From Perca fluviatilis (lineage: Eukaryota; Chordata; Actinopteri; Perciformes; Percidae), in assembly GCF_010015445.1 (NCBI RefSeq), contig NC_053112.1, positions 30,123,248-30,187,247 on the forward strand: a stretch of 64,000 bases of DNA. Direction: 5' to 3'. The position numbers were made by a program, and so were the translations under genes. Positions 40,888-52,420 of the stretch are shown in pieces (position 1 is the stretch's first letter; the number at the start of each line of letters is the position of its first letter). The notes beneath the pieces are model-generated. The model worked only from the letters and a program-made list of their open reading frames with translations. It made no database searches and was not told the DNA's origin.

Positions 40888-42544
40888 CCCCTCCTGCTGC
40901 CATAAATGCTATTAGCCATCTTCATTTGGACACACTGCACCATGACATTTAACTTTTGTAACAGTACGGTGGTCTCTGTACACACATATTGTTTCCCCTC
41001 GGTCCACTCTTCCAAACCACTCCATATTATTGCAATGGCAAAGATGTAAGCAGGCGTTCAAATTGAGGTCTGGCAGGGTTGCTTGAGGTTGGATCTCCTC
41101 AGAGGAGAGAAAGTGGCTTTTCCATAAAGCGCTGCTCTCAGCACTACACGCTTCACAGATATCCAACACTATCACTACTGCATGTGATATTACAGACAGT
41201 TGAACAGGCCAAATGTAAACACAAGTTGGTGTTACAGTAAATCTAGAGGGTGAGACCATCAGGCAAAAAAAACAAGCGTAATCAGCTGTTTCAGTGAGTT
41301 GGTGAACAGACTGTCTGCTGTGTAGGATGTGATGGAGATGTGGCAGTGCCATCTGCTGCTCAAAAAGATACTCTGAGGTCAACACAATCAGACTCCTACA
41401 TTAATTAATTAATTAAAACGTAGATTTGGTGGTAATCCTTCTGGAAGATGAAGGCCTGCTGGCTTTTGTCAGTTTTTTTGTTTGACTGATGTTCCAATTT
41501 CTTTTCCACATCAGTATCCGTTTCCCTCTTCAAAAAATAAACTTGTAAAAAAAAAGAATTAGGTACACAGAGAACTTTGCCCGGCCAAGCAATAAATGTA
41601 CAGCTCTAATTTCTCACTAGATAAAAATCACTCATAATGTTCACAACTTTTATGTTTGCCAGAAAGAAACCTGCCAAATCTTAAACATTTTTGATCTCAC
41701 ATTTGCTGTCAAACTACAGTAATATGGCACTTTGTTGAAACAGCAGGAATTGATAACTCCTTGAGTGGGTATTAAGTGGTTGGTAAGAGTATCCCTCAGA
41801 GGCCCCACAGTAAGATTCTCATAATCCCAGCAAGCGTCTGGACCACTTTAATGACACTAAGACCCAGACAGAAAATGAACCTAAGTGTTAACTTTTTCTC
41901 ACATTTCTACTGGCATTAATGATTTACTGTGGAAGTGCGCTGCACCCAACTGTGGCGTCAGGTCTGAAAGGCAATTAGGGTTTATGAGGGGTCCAATCCC
42001 TGCAATTTCCAATAACTATTCACACGTGAGGAAGTTCTTTTAAGGCATAGGGCTATTTAACTTACACACCTCAACATACTCCATAGCCAACGTTTTGGAG
42101 ACTTACCGCACAATTACTTATCTGTATCAACTCATAAAGTAATTTCAATGAAAAAAACTGTTCTTCCTTGTCATGCTGATTATAATAAGTGAACACTACA
42201 TTTGGAATCGTCAAAATACCATTACCGCTAATAATAAATGATTCAACTGGCTCTAATCCTTATACCCAATTTCAGGCTTTGCGTAATAGGGCTGACATAT
42301 GCATGTATAAGTCCTCAGACAATTAAATACTTAAAATTACCTGCGCAAGGACGTTATATTTCTTGGTGATCCCAAGGTGGACAGCGGCGGATCGGTTTGG
42401 AGCAAGTGTAGGTGCCTCTTCCAACAGAGCAGGCTTGATTAAGTTCGCCTTCGGACGCGCCTCTGATACCTGGGATGTCCCCGTCTTCAGTGTAGCGACG
42501 ATAAGCATCACAACACAGCATCTATTCCAAGTTAAGGCGAGCAT
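30250..42544 (-). CDS. dkk2: dkk2, Dickkopf-2 secreted Wnt antagonist/modulator (four coding exons)
   Basis: Spliced coding sequence is join(42544-42341, 32564-32414, 31862-31731, 30500-30250) read on the minus strand: 738 nt, 245 residues plus stop (human DKK2 is 259). Residues 1 to about 25 form a signal peptide with hydrophobic core [11 protein letters not shown]. An N-glycosylation sequon NRS follows, matching the position of one in human DKK2. The N-terminal Dickkopf domain starts [10 protein letters not shown] and has ten cysteines; a basic linker follows; the C-terminal colipase-fold domain starts HEGDSC, has ten cysteines and ends CQKI. The WTKICKPVL and [14 protein letters not shown] stretches are near-identical to DKK2 rather than DKK1, DKK3 or DKK4. 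Family knowledge: DKK2 is secreted, binds LRP5/6 and Kremen, and tunes Wnt/beta-catenin signalling in neural crest, eye and skeleton. Introns are about 9.8 kb, 551 bp and 1230 bp, all GT-AG. No frameshift or premature stop; the gene looks intact. Confidence 0.96.
31731..31862 (-). CDS. dkk2: dkk2 coding exon 3: interdomain linker
   Basis: The exon is 132 nt, with acceptor TTTTTCTGCAG|ATATTTGTG and donor AAAG|GTGAGATT. It supplies the last cysteine of the N-terminal domain (ICVPVSES), then the linker [13 protein letters not shown] and a Lys/His-rich stretch leading to the second domain. The length and the SPHI-ALD motif match human DKK2 (SILTPHIPALD). The linker's second half diverges, as is usual between DKK2 orthologues. 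The final G joins GG of exon 4 to make the Gly before HEGDSC. Confidence 0.93.
32414..32564 (-). CDS. dkk2: dkk2 coding exon 2: N-terminal cysteine-rich domain
   Basis: The exon is 151 nt, with acceptor CCTCAGCAG|GTGTATCC and donor AACT|GTACGT. It encodes 50 residues plus one base and contains nine of the ten cysteines of the Dickkopf N-terminal domain; the tenth is at the start of exon 3. The run [11 protein letters not shown] is a hallmark of DKK1/2/4. The split codon after CSN reads TAT (Tyr), where human DKK2 has Gly (CNNGIC). A competing GT four bases downstream would break the frame and is rejected. Confidence 0.94.
35539..35681. repeat. Teleost repeat (GGTTACACTTTACTTGAAGG type), in dkk2 intron 1
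   Basis: GGTTACACTTTACTTGAAGG, TGACATGACACTGTCATGAAC and AAGTGTCATTCTGTTTTTGTC match from memory a common short teleost nonautonomous element. Several internal TGTCAT/ATGACA words are inverted. Confidence 0.65.
36040..36645. repeat. Percomorph inverted-arm repeat, complete copy, in dkk2 intron 1
   Basis: The left arm has GACATTTTGGCTTTCTTGCAGAGAGTTGGACGAGAA; the right arm (about 36585-36640) is its diverged inverted copy (CTTCTCATCTAACTCTCAACAAGAAAGC). Between them are AGACTGGAAGCAGG, ACAGCTAGCCTGGCT and the CACTAATTAAC motif, all hallmarks of an extremely common percomorph element. A partial second copy is at 62855-63015. Confidence 0.75.
40820..40887. repeat. (AC)n followed by (TA)n microsatellite
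   Basis: AC repeat (40820-40876) running into TATATATATAT, inside dkk2 intron 1. Confidence 0.97.
42341..42544 (-). CDS. dkk2: dkk2 coding exon 1: signal peptide and variable N-terminus
   Basis: The exon encodes 68 residues from ATG (42544-42542) to a CAG codon at the donor CAG|GTAATT (phase 0). It contains the signal peptide [12 protein letters not shown]... and the conserved block around APNRSAAV, which carries an N-glycosylation sequon. An in-frame upstream ATG at 42583 would add 13 residues (MRHFLVFQYFFSR). I prefer the inner ATG because it puts the hydrophobic core at the usual distance from the start and matches the length of other DKK2 proteins. The residues between NRS and the first cysteine domain are a little shorter than in human DKK2. 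Confidence 0.9.
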
Positions 42545-43062
42545 CCTTGAAAAAAAATACTGAAATACCAAAAAGTGCCGCAAAAATGAAGTTTCTCAAT
42601 GAGATGCGTTCGCCCTGTCAGTGTCCATGCGTCACGTTTGCCCGTCTACAAGACATAGAGCAGTGATGAAGCCAAGATTTGTTCCTGAAAATCAGATATT
42701 CAGAAGAATAACTGCCATCGACACAGTTATCTGAACACAGAGAGCGCAGTGTAGAAAGGGAAACAATGAAGAAGTGGATCTGTTAAAACGCTGATGCTCT
42801 GAGGGTCAGAAAGAAATTTGACAAGAGGTTTCCTCTCTGTCTCTGTCTGGCTGTGAGTGAACACTTAGTCCTGCAGCCGGGTGTTTTATGATCTCGGATA
42901 CTTTCTTTTTTAGGATTCTAATGAGTTTGGTTCCTCCGCCCCTATTCACAACTGACAAAGAATGAAACTGATCTGTGTGCGGCTCTGCTGCGTACACATT
43001 GTCGTCTCGACACCGGCACCAGGAGACCCGTTGGGAAAAAGCTATAAAATTATACACTGTGT
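42545..43062 (-). promoter_or_regulatory. dkk2: Candidate dkk2 5' UTR and core promoter
   Basis: Upstream of the dkk2 start the minus strand shows a GC box (TAGGGGCGGAGG, 42944-42933), a CTTTGT motif resembling a TCF/LEF core (42961-42956), and an AT-rich TATA-like patch (TATAATTTTATA, 43054-43043) flanked by ordinary sequence. Such motifs also occur by chance. The start site may lie between about 42650 and 43030; a non-coding first exon farther upstream is also possible. Confidence 0.25.
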
Positions 43063-45829
43063 ATTTTAACTGGGCGCTTGACCCTTTTTACTGCAAGGCG
43101 GTTGGGCGAGTAGGAAACGGAAAAAAGTCAGTTAGGCTGCATTAAAGGGGGGTTGTAGGTAAGGTGGAACATTTTCCGTGATCACAAGAATAGATTTGTG
43201 TTTCTAAGTAATTGTATGTGTGAGGAAAAATGTAAAATAAAAAATATCACCTCAAAAGCAAAACGCATCTTTATTTAGACTTGGATTAGGCTTGTCATTG
43301 AAATGATGTCCTGACCAATGTGACATGTAAATAAGCAGGAGGTGGTTCAGGGTCCATTTAACCAGCATTCCGGAATAACTTAGAATATAAAAATCTATCT
43401 GATAACCATTGTTTTCCCTCTGTGGGAAAGCATCCCTCATGATGCAAGGAATGCCAATGGTGATAAAGTTAGTGATATAAGTATTATAGAGACTTCTTTG
43501 TTCGAGAGTCTTGTATCAGGATAAGTTATATTCATGTTGGTTAGGTAATACATGTGAAGGTACAATGAACTCTTTCAGTTTCAGGCAGGTAAAGACTAAG
43601 ATTTTGGAAGAATAATGTATTTAGTACAGGAACACACATTCTGCTTGGGTATAATTCATTTTGGTGATGTTATCAGTTTTGCAACCCCACATTTCTGTAA
43701 ATGTATGCTTTCTCCTGCCTTTTTCATATCTTGTGAAAAGTGCTATTTCAAATTTAGCTGTAATTATTAAACAGAAACATCCCTCAAATCATCTTCTAAG
43801 TGCATTAACCCCATTATTCCTATGCTCCTGGACATGGAAAATATGATGCACAAATAGAAACCACAGTGCATGTACATCAAGCACAAAAGCCATCTTATCA
43901 ATGTGAAGAAATAAGCAGCCAGTCACCAAAACCATCTTTCCCACAATGGCTCTATGACTCTACGCCTAATAATGCGTTTGTCTTCACACAATTTGGAAGT
44001 GATCAATCTATTCAATGCTGGAAGCTGGGCTGGGCTGGGATGAAACCACTATACCGGTAAAGGCTTCTGACCTCAAAAGCTATCCATCACAGGCTCCAAT
44101 TCAAAGTGTCAAGTTCTTTTGTTGGAGACAATGGACAACCAACTGAACTGGGGAGTGGGAGGAAGTATTGGACTTGTCAGATGTAACTGTAGATGCTTAG
44201 AGGTGATACTTTTTTAGCCACCTTTGTCATCCGAGTGCACAGTGATTTACCTTGAAAGACTGCCATCAGACAGTTGCTTTTACGCAGAAATAGATTTTTA
44301 AAGAAATTATCTATTTTCTCAGGAAAAGTTTCCTGCCGGACATAAAGTTTTGATATTTCAGAAAAGAGTGAGGCCGCTCAACTGATGAAGTACCACTGCC
44401 ATTGTGAATATTTCCTTCATGTGTTCCGTGGGATAAGTGACAGATTATGTTCAAATAACCAAGCAAAACAAAAACAATGCCTCAGGAAAAACTTTGATTT
44501 ATTCCATAAACGGCGGGTGATGCCCAGCTGGAGTTTGGCTGCCTTCAATGCTGCTGATTAAACAGCTGAAAAAGTCCCAGAAGAGATGATGAAAGTGGCT
44601 TAAAGTGAACCAGAGGACCAGAGCAAAGAGGTTTGGGGCTGGTTTGGAGTGTCTATGGCATTCCAAACACATTCATCACTTTAATACATGCAAGCAGCAA
44701 AGAGGAGACACTTAAAATGGCATACTGCTGAAACCCAGGAGGACAAAGAGGCAGCATGTTGATGCTCTGGTGCTGATAAGTGTGGAGATGTCCAGAGGAA
44801 CCATAGCAGATGAGATGTGACAGGACTCTGAGTAGCAGATGATAAAATATCCCGATGGAGGGAACGTGATGTGAATGTTTTGGACAGTGAAGCTTCTGGT
44901 GCCTTAGATTAGAAGGTTCTGCATGTGGTGGCTCTACTGTATGCAGACGTTCTTAAGGGTGGCAGTGTAAGTACACCCCTTGTGCTTTGTCACTTTTTTC
45001 AACACCGCAGCTTAACAAAGAGCTTTGAGGATATCACCAATTAGTGTCAAAAATGGGATCTTTGAAAAAAAAGAAAGAGAGGAAGCAGGCTCAGTTTCTT
45101 CACAGCGTGGCGAATCCCAGACATACAGACAAGCGCACCTGAGCCAAGATCTGTGATTGTTTTCTTGGCTCGCTCAGTTGGAAAGAGTTTGCCGTGGGAT
45201 TATCTTGTGTCCTGACATGCTATCATCACCCCGGCCTCCACACGGTAATCACATTTTGACCACTATTTTTGCAGCGTTAATGCTCTGACGACACAAGTGT
45301 TGCCGAGTCTCAGATGTTGAAAAATCCAAACCATCTGTAAAATAATATCTGAGAACGTATCAATATCAGTTCACCTGACAACGAGAAAAGCAAAGCACTG
45401 CTGATTTGCAATCTGTTTTGAGAGAAGAGTAAAGTCGCATCGTGGCAGGTAGACTCCCTTGACGCCAGACTGGATAACTCTGGCATCACTTGCAGGTAAA
45501 TCATAACTGGAAAAGGTCTTCTCCAGTGGAATAATAGTAATGTTAATGCTCACAGAGACAGTCGTGTGACGCAGGTGGTCATCTGCCAGGCACCACAGTT
45601 TCAATCTTTGGCTGACACGGCTGAATGTTTGGGCTAGTAGCATAAATATGGTTTAAGAGTGGTCAAAGCTTTAGACTGGTCTTAGATTGATGAGTTACAC
45701 TAGAGAGAGTCACATCCCCCTCGTTTTGTGGCTTTAATCCGTATTTGTTATGTTAACAATAAATGAAATGGCTTGGGTTTCTCATAGTGACAAACCAACA
45801 GACACTTATCACTCTGCAGTTCCACGAAG
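43063..45829. other. Intergenic upstream of dkk2, nothing recognised
   Basis: About 2.8 kb with no supported exon or RNA gene. Distal regulatory elements of dkk2 could lie here; none can be named from sequence alone. Confidence 0.5.
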
Positions 45830-46115
45830 CGTTTTAGCATCTTTCAGCTCATTGTTTTGGTTTCAAACCCTGCAACTTTAATGTTCTGATTCAAGCCCAG
45901 CATCAAGCGACAGATGGACAAATTTAGCGACTAGCTGGTGAACACTGGGGAGAATTTAGCAGGTAAAGAGCAGAGCCAGGCGTTTGTGGAGACCAAACAG
46001 AGCTAAAAGTTTGGACTTACATTCATCGGGTGGACACAAACACGACTCCAAATGAATGCTCATGTTGCTCAGTGTCTTTTGGAAGTGTACACTGGCAACT
46101 TATGTTCGTCCTAAC
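45830..46115. repeat. Percomorph repeat, GCGACTAGCTGGTGAAC type, copy 1
   Basis: Shares TTAGCGACTAGCTGGTGAAC, a GGAGACCAAACAGAGCT block and ACTCCAAATGAATGC with the second copy at about 52190-52420. Matches from memory a common percomorph repeat. Confidence 0.7.
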
Positions 46116-46477
46116 AATTTTATAAGGTGATAATCATAGACTGATTATCTGTGAATAATCACTAGGTGATAATGTGTCACTGTGTTTACAAATTCTTGCG
46201 CTGCCCCCAAGTGGCCATAACAATAATTTAGGTTTAACGCTGCACATAATTTGAACTTGTAAGGCCATATTTTTGTAACCTGGAAATCCAGACCCAAATC
46301 CGAAAGATTAAGGGTCTGGCAATGAGTAATGAAAATGAACTCCAGGGTCGGCACCAAGCATGCATTTGAAAATCTCACTGCACACAATTGGATAATGTTT
46401 TCCTTTTCCTTAATATGCATTGTGCACTTGGCTGTCTGAGTCAAGTCAGTCTAGCCACTAGGCAAAGCAACACATGA

Positions 46478-46545
46478 AAGGTTTATTTATAGCACATTTC
46501 AAACACAGAGGCAATTCAGAGCACTTTACATAAGACAAAGAAATG
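46478..46545. repeat. Short LINE-like fragment
   Basis: GGTTTATTTATAGCACATTTC and AATTCAGAGCACTTTACATAA are the recurring end sequence of a fish LINE group. Only about 70 bp remain. Confidence 0.5.
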
Positions 46546-49056
46546 CATTAGAATATTTAAAAATAAACTGACTACACAAGCTTTATGCTACAGGCTAATT
46601 TCAGTGTCTGCAACTCTAAATGATGTTAGGTTCCAATCTAAGAGTCTTTGTGCACCTTGCTCTTGGTTTTCTTTTCCTTGATAACTGCTTATTGAGTTCA
46701 CGTTGTGTAACGTACAATAAAGAATGTGTCAAATGGTTATGACACCATGTATAAACCAATATGTGACATACATGAAAGCAGTAGTCTGCAGGCCCAACAT
46801 CTTACATGCTGTGTGAAGTCCCAACTTCAGACATTTAAAATTCTTGGACTGGGGTTAAAGTCATTGTGGGCTGATCCTTTCATGTAAGTGAAGACAGTGT
46901 AAACCACTTTCACCGTGGCACAGTGAGACTGGTTCTTATTAATGGATCACACAATCCAGAACTGGTTTCACCCTCCTGGTTGACCACACGCCGCCACGCA
47001 TCAGTACAACACATCAGTCAGCCCACCCTGAGTCTGACTTTGATTCAGGGGTTGTTCAGAAATGTGTGTTTATGATCTGTGCAGAATATGGGGTTCCCCA
47101 CAGTTGTGACCCAGCAACATGTCCGTAAATCATGCTTTGTTAGTGCGGTGGGGCTCAGTGAAAGGCTGTCTTGCTGACTTTGATGTGACTCACACAGAAC
47201 ATGCATATGGACTACACCCACATTAGATGATAAACAAATGATCCAAGAGACTGTCACTCCCTCCTTAGCAGATCACTACCTCCGCGGCCTGCAGATGTGA
47301 GCTGGCGGCCTGATGACGCAGGCCATTCAGCAGGTGGCTAACCATTAGTGCGACGGGCCAAGAAGAAGCAGGTCTAGTTCCAGAAAATGAAGCGTTCGGA
47401 CGTCACAAGAAAAACACATTTGGTGGGAGTTGTTTTGATTTTAAATGCAGATGACTGTTCTGATTTTTATTACCAGAATTCTTCACAATGACATTGATGA
47501 TGGATTATCTGAAAATCTCTTTCATTAAGAGTTGATTCTGAACAGGATTTCGGTTTGCTTGTTCCATTGGTCAACCTAATTTCCCCACAAAAAAATGTCC
47601 TAGATAAGAACTATCAATTGTAGAGATGAGTACATATCTGGACAGTTTTCTTTCAACACTTGCTAAAGTCCTCTCAAATCTTTCCAAAAAAACATGCTAT
47701 GTTTATAATAAAAGGGTAAACTTTGTGACAGATACAAGAAGTAGCCAGAAATTAAACATTTGGGATCAAAGGGCTTTGTTTAAACTTGAATGGGAGACAA
47801 ACACTGGTGTTTTGCAAAGATATTGTAAAAACTGCAGTTCGCCACCTCTTTAAAGTACCCATTCTCAGAAGTGAACCCAGAAAGACTGATCCATACCTGT
47901 TCAAACACTCTTAACTGACTGATCTTTATCTTTTTTAATAATCAATCTTAATCAATCTTATCTTAAAGTGTTGGTTTAGCCAAACCATTAGGTGCTTTAA
48001 AGATCATTAGTAGAATTAATACATACATACAATACATCAAACATAATGTATGAATGTTTTCCTTACATGTGTAATCTCAATGACACAAAAACCATTCAAA
48101 GTGCTTAATTACATCAATGGTACTTGGACGAAGGTAATTATTTTGTCATTACTATAGTTTCAATTCTGATTAGGTAATCTCTGCCATATGTGTATGTCAA
48201 TGAATGAAAGTCATGAGTAAGAATTACAGACATACAGGAGCGTAGAATAGCTCTAGATGTTCACTCCTGTGATTATAGTGGAACTAAAACCACTGGATAA
48301 CTTCCTCCCAAATCAAATGATTCATTGTTCCAGCGAGGCCCAGTCATACACGTCTTGCAGCTCTGATCTGGATCGTTAACAACACCACTTTAATCAAAAG
48401 TCCAACACTGCTTTCATAACTTTTTTTCAACTGCACATTCCAGGAAGATGAACTGGAGGCTCAAGTGAGTGGTGGACACAGCTCTTTTTAAAAGAGGACA
48501 TGTGCTTTGGCAGATAATTGTTCCTATCCTCTCATTTCCCAGGAAGATGGATTAGGCCATTTCCGAAGAGTCGGGCCTTCAGTTGGGAACATGAATGCTC
48601 CCTGTTTCTTCCTTTAACTGACTCAGATTATTTAATCGATAACAGTGACCCTTCTCTGGCAGAATGCTGACCACATGAAAGCAAGCAGGGTTCTGGTAAT
48701 CAAGGGTCCAGAAGGCCATTCTTGCCTCTAAATCAAACGATGCTCTCTTTGCCTTGGGCTGTTGTAAGTGGCAACACACAGAGGCGGACTGTCACTGCTG
48801 CCCCTGTTATTTGAAGTCTTCTTTAAAGATGCGGCTGTCTGCCCTCCTGAAGTTTCACTATAGACAATTGATATGAGAGAAAAGGCAGCTTTGGCATTCC
48901 ACCATCATGTCTCATGGGCAAATGCACAGTATTACAAAGACGTATGCTAAAAAACATTAGAGCACAGGTATCACACAGAACAATAGCGTGCATACATACT
49001 AGGCTTTTGTTCATTCTTTAACACCAAGGCCTCTGCAATACTACATGGGAGGAGGG
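46546..49056. other. Intergenic, nothing recognised
   Basis: About 2.5 kb without supported exons, RNA genes or repeat boundaries. Confidence 0.5.
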
Positions 49057-49703
49057 TATGGCGTTATATACTGTATGTGCCTCATTCTTGAGCGAGTAAC
49101 TGTATGTTTTGAGCACTGAAGACTATATTCTGCAAGTACATTACATTACATTTATACAGAAATTAATACCGGCAAAAATAATTTTGTTTGAGCAAACAAA
49201 AACCTATTTCATGCTCAATAAATGTATTTGCATGTTTGATATTATCCATATTAACGTGCAATAATAACCCCTCTCACACAGGTTACTCATGTGCCCTCTC
49301 AAAAACTCTCTGCACGCAGGTAGATGCTCTGTGCATGCTCAACTCTTGATACACTCACTCAAATTTTCACAGCGTTACAAGTGTGCCACAAAACCAACCA
49401 ATCAGAGAATTAAAGATCAATTCTGATTGGCAGTTCATCTCCAATTAGATTGCAAGTAGCAGGAAACACAAATCTAGGAGGAACAGTCTTTTTCAGTCAA
49501 CACCTGGTGGTACAGCATACTGGTACAGCATCTATACTGACTACAGTGGAGCTATTCGACTAACGTTACTGGATTAAAACACATTTTGGTCAGTATTTTG
49601 TAATATTGACTTTTATCACAGAAGTCTTAATATTTGTGTGTATTATAATGCCGTTGTTTTGTTTTATTCATAACTCCTTGTGTGACTAATGTTAGTTTGA
49701 CTC

Positions 49704-49983
49704 ATCCTTCACAAGCAATCTAGCTAATTTAGCACACAGCAGCGGAGCATAACATACGGTCTATGTATCTTAAATGTATTTAAAATGAAACCATATCTTG
49801 GCAGTAACGTTAGTCAGCTACTGCTTTTTGACATAAATTAGCTAACTTTAGAGTTAGCAACGGATAGCAGTATTACAAACTTCTTACATTTGGCTGTATT
49901 GTGACATTTTAGGTGTGTTTGGATGTCATGTTGGATGCAGACTTTATCCAGGCTTGGCTAACGTTAGATTGCTTGTGAAGGAT
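49704..49983. repeat. Inner 280-bp segment with 19-bp perfect inverted repeats
   Basis: ATCCTTCACAAGCAATCTA at 49704-49722 and its exact reverse complement at 49965-49983, with similar GACTAAYGT words just outside on both sides. It could be a small element nested in the larger one, or the base of a cruciform. Confidence 0.7.
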
Positions 49984-50303
49984 GACGTTAGTCCATAGTT
50001 GCCAACACTCCCGTTTTTCCTGGGTTTCTCCCGTTTTTTTTAACCCTATATCCCGGACCCCTCTCAGTTTGTTATTTCTCCCGGAAAACTCCCGTAATTT
50101 GCATGGCCCAAACTCCTTTATAAATAATCCTTTATAAAAAATTTGTTTCTCTAATGTTGACCAGTTGCCAGATCTTGTATGAAACGCATCCTATTCACAA
50201 AATCCACACACCATATAATTTTCAACCCGTTTGTCCCCTCAACCTGGCAACCTATAACCCAGTTACGCAGTTGATCTCTGCGCAAGCTTTGCGAAAAGTT
50301 CAG

Positions 50304-50561
50304 ACCCAAAACCGAGCCGATAAAAATGGCAGGTTAAGGCGGCGTAAATTTCAACAGTGTTGGGCGCAACCTAGTCATATTGACAACCTCCACGCTTTTT
50401 GTAAGGTGTGTCGCATTGATTTTAATGTAGCACACGGCGGGAAAATGACTTTACCCAGCACATTAAAACACAGCGGCACCATCGTGCAGAAGTGGCACAT
50501 AAGGACACACGGGCGATTTCATGCTTCAACACGAAAGGACAGACAGAGGCAAAAAATGTGA
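50304..50561 (+). pseudogene. hAT-type transposase N-terminal zinc-finger remnant
   Basis: The plus frame reads AFCKVCRIDFNVAHGGK (finger from about 50394), the usual CxxC...HGG start of the BED-like zinc finger in hAT transposases. A one-base shift just after HGGK then gives NDFTQHIKTQRHH, restoring the expected D...H....H. The rest of the transposase, including the catalytic core and dimerisation domain, is absent. So this is a frameshifted, truncated relic inside the long-inverted-end element. Confidence 0.65.
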
Positions 50562-50935
50562 TGCAAGCTGAACTGCAATGTAAATAATACACTTAACACT
50601 TACAGTACACTTAACAGAAAATTGTGTCAAGAGTTGAGCGCGAACAGAGTGAAGAGGTTGAAAATGAGGGAGCCATGACCGGAGAAAGAGTTTTTGAGAG
50701 GGCACATGAGTAAACTGCGTGAGAGGGCTCATTATTGCAGTTAATATGGATAATAGCAAACATGCAAATATATTTATTGAGCACGGAATAGGATTTTGTT
50801 TGCTCAAACAAATTTTTTTTTGCAAGCGTTAATTTCTGTTCAAATGTAATGTAATGTGCTTGGAAAATATAGTTATCTGTGCTAAAACATAAAGTTATTC
50901 GCTCAGGAATGATGAGGCACATATATAAAGCCATA

Positions 50936-52189
50936 GGTGGGAGAATTAAATATAGTTGTCTATGCTGAGGTTGACACATTTGAAAAGAAAATTTAAGCCT
51001 GTGGTTCGGACTAGCATGAACCATGAATAAAAGGCACCAGGTACATATTCAGCAGAGCAGTATGCACTGGGGCCAGAGTCTGGCAGCCTGTGGCCAACTC
51101 TCCAAATGAGATTTATGATGTGTCTGACCAACAAGGGCTATAAATACCATGTTCTCATGATAAACTGTGATTTTCCAAATATTCCACTGAATCAATATGG
51201 TAAACCAGAAAATTAGATAATGCCATCTGTGGGATTTTAATAGCATACTTAGAGCCCAGCAGTGCATGGACAGCACAGATAAATGTAAGCTTAACTATTC
51301 CTGCTGACATCCCCATGAGGAGTGTTGATTAGTTTTGACAGTAATTGTGTTTTAATTGAAGCCAGCCCCGGCCAAATGCATGTGAGCCTGGTGGTATACA
51401 TGCAATGTCTGGCTCACGCATACACCCAGCAGTTTACCCTAAAGTGCTGCTTTAAAATGTCTGCGGTAATTACTATAGCGTACAATTTTTGGTCTGCAAC
51501 TTACAGACCTGATTGTGTGTGGAGTGTTTTCAGGTTTTGTAGGTACCGTAGCCAATAGCTGTATCAGCAAGTTGACTAATTGTATTATAAGAGTTATACA
51601 ATGTGCTGTATAGGTGGAAGAGCTGTACTCAGACATGCTGTAGCCATAGAGAATCTGACCATTCACTTCTTGTATTAATGTGATTTTACTGTCATACATT
51701 TCACAACAAATATGCAAATTTTTCTCGGCAAATGGGTCTATTAGAGATAGAATAAAATACAACTGGAGCTAATTCTGATGTATTAAAAAAATAGAAATTT
51801 TTTCTCTAGTGCCATATAGGAACACAAGCAGAAAACGGTTGGCTGGGTTCCATTTCAGATCCAGTTCTCAGTTACTTCATCCAATTGTATATTGAATCTT
51901 TCACATCCTATTTTTTTACAACAAAAAGCAATTTACAAAACATACAGATGATATATTTTCATTAAGCGATCTATCTAGCAAAATGTACAGTTGCAAAAAA
52001 ACATTATTTATTTAAACAACGGATTAAATGACTGCATGGTACCTTTTAGCAATAAACCCAGAGAGCTTTTTTGCATCTTTGCCCTCGTTTTGTTTTCTCA
52101 GCCCGTAACTTACCGATTTGGTTGAGCCTCTGCTCTCAGTGGCGTCATTTTCAGTTGAACAAGCAAAAAGAGCTCTGATATACCCACTG
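50936..52189. other. Intergenic, nothing recognised
   Basis: About 1.25 kb without supported exon, RNA gene or repeat structure. Confidence 0.5.
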
Positions 52190-52420
52190 AACACGACCTG
52201 CCTAGCATTAAACACCAGACAGACAAAGTTAGCGACTAGCTGGTGAACCATTTAACAGCTAGAGAGCCAGATATTCTTTAAGTTGGTGGAGACCATAGCA
52301 GAGCTTAAAGTAGAGTGAATATTATAATAATAAGTAATATTCATCATGTGGATACAAACATTACTCCAAATGAAACATAATGTTGTATATGTGTTGTGTG
52401 AATTAGCAAATGTTTATATA
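52190..52420. repeat. Percomorph repeat, GCGACTAGCTGGTGAAC type, copy 2
   Basis: TTAGCGACTAGCTGGTGAACC, GAGAGCCAGATATTC, GTTGGTGGAGACCA, GCAGAGCTTAAAG and ATTACTCCAAATGAA align in order with copy 1 at 45830-46115. Confidence 0.7.

Larger units (their letters stand above)
32565..42340 (-). other. dkk2: dkk2 intron 1 (about 9.8 kb)
   Basis: A long first intron with GT-AG ends. It contains two teleost repeats (about 35539-35681 and 36040-36645), a short (GAA)n at 37131-37147, a (TA)n at 40607-40625, and the (AC)n/(TA)n microsatellite at 40820-40887. The stretches 32565-35538, 36650-40600 and 40890-42340 show no coding exon I can support. Long first introns of Wnt-pathway genes often hold enhancers, but none can be identified here without alignment. 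Confidence 0.85.
49057..50935. mobile_element. 1.88-kb composite element with roughly 300-bp inverted ends
   Basis: The two ends are diverged inverted copies. Left arm about 49057-49356, right arm about 50624-50935. Shared blocks include GTGCCTCAT...GAGCGA, TTGTTTGAGCAAACAAA, ATATCCATATTAA-like, CTCATGTGCCCTCTCAAAAACTC and GCTCAACTCTTGA. Between them lie a CCAAT/ATTGG-rich patch (about 49395-49430), an inner 19-bp perfect inverted repeat (49704-49983), a block starting GTTGCCAACACTCCCGTTTTTCC (about 49998), and a hAT-type zinc-finger remnant. No TSD is convincing at the ends. The whole looks like a nested or composite DNA transposon. Confidence 0.7.

Noticed and set aside
42545..42583. In-frame upstream ATG for dkk2 (13 extra residues)
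   Set aside because: It would place the hydrophobic signal core too far from the start; the inner ATG fits DKK2 length. Not excluded as a weak alternative start.
50154..50303. N-terminal half of the open frame before the hAT zinc finger as transposase
   Set aside because: No resemblance to transposase N-termini that I can see; only the finger region is supportable.
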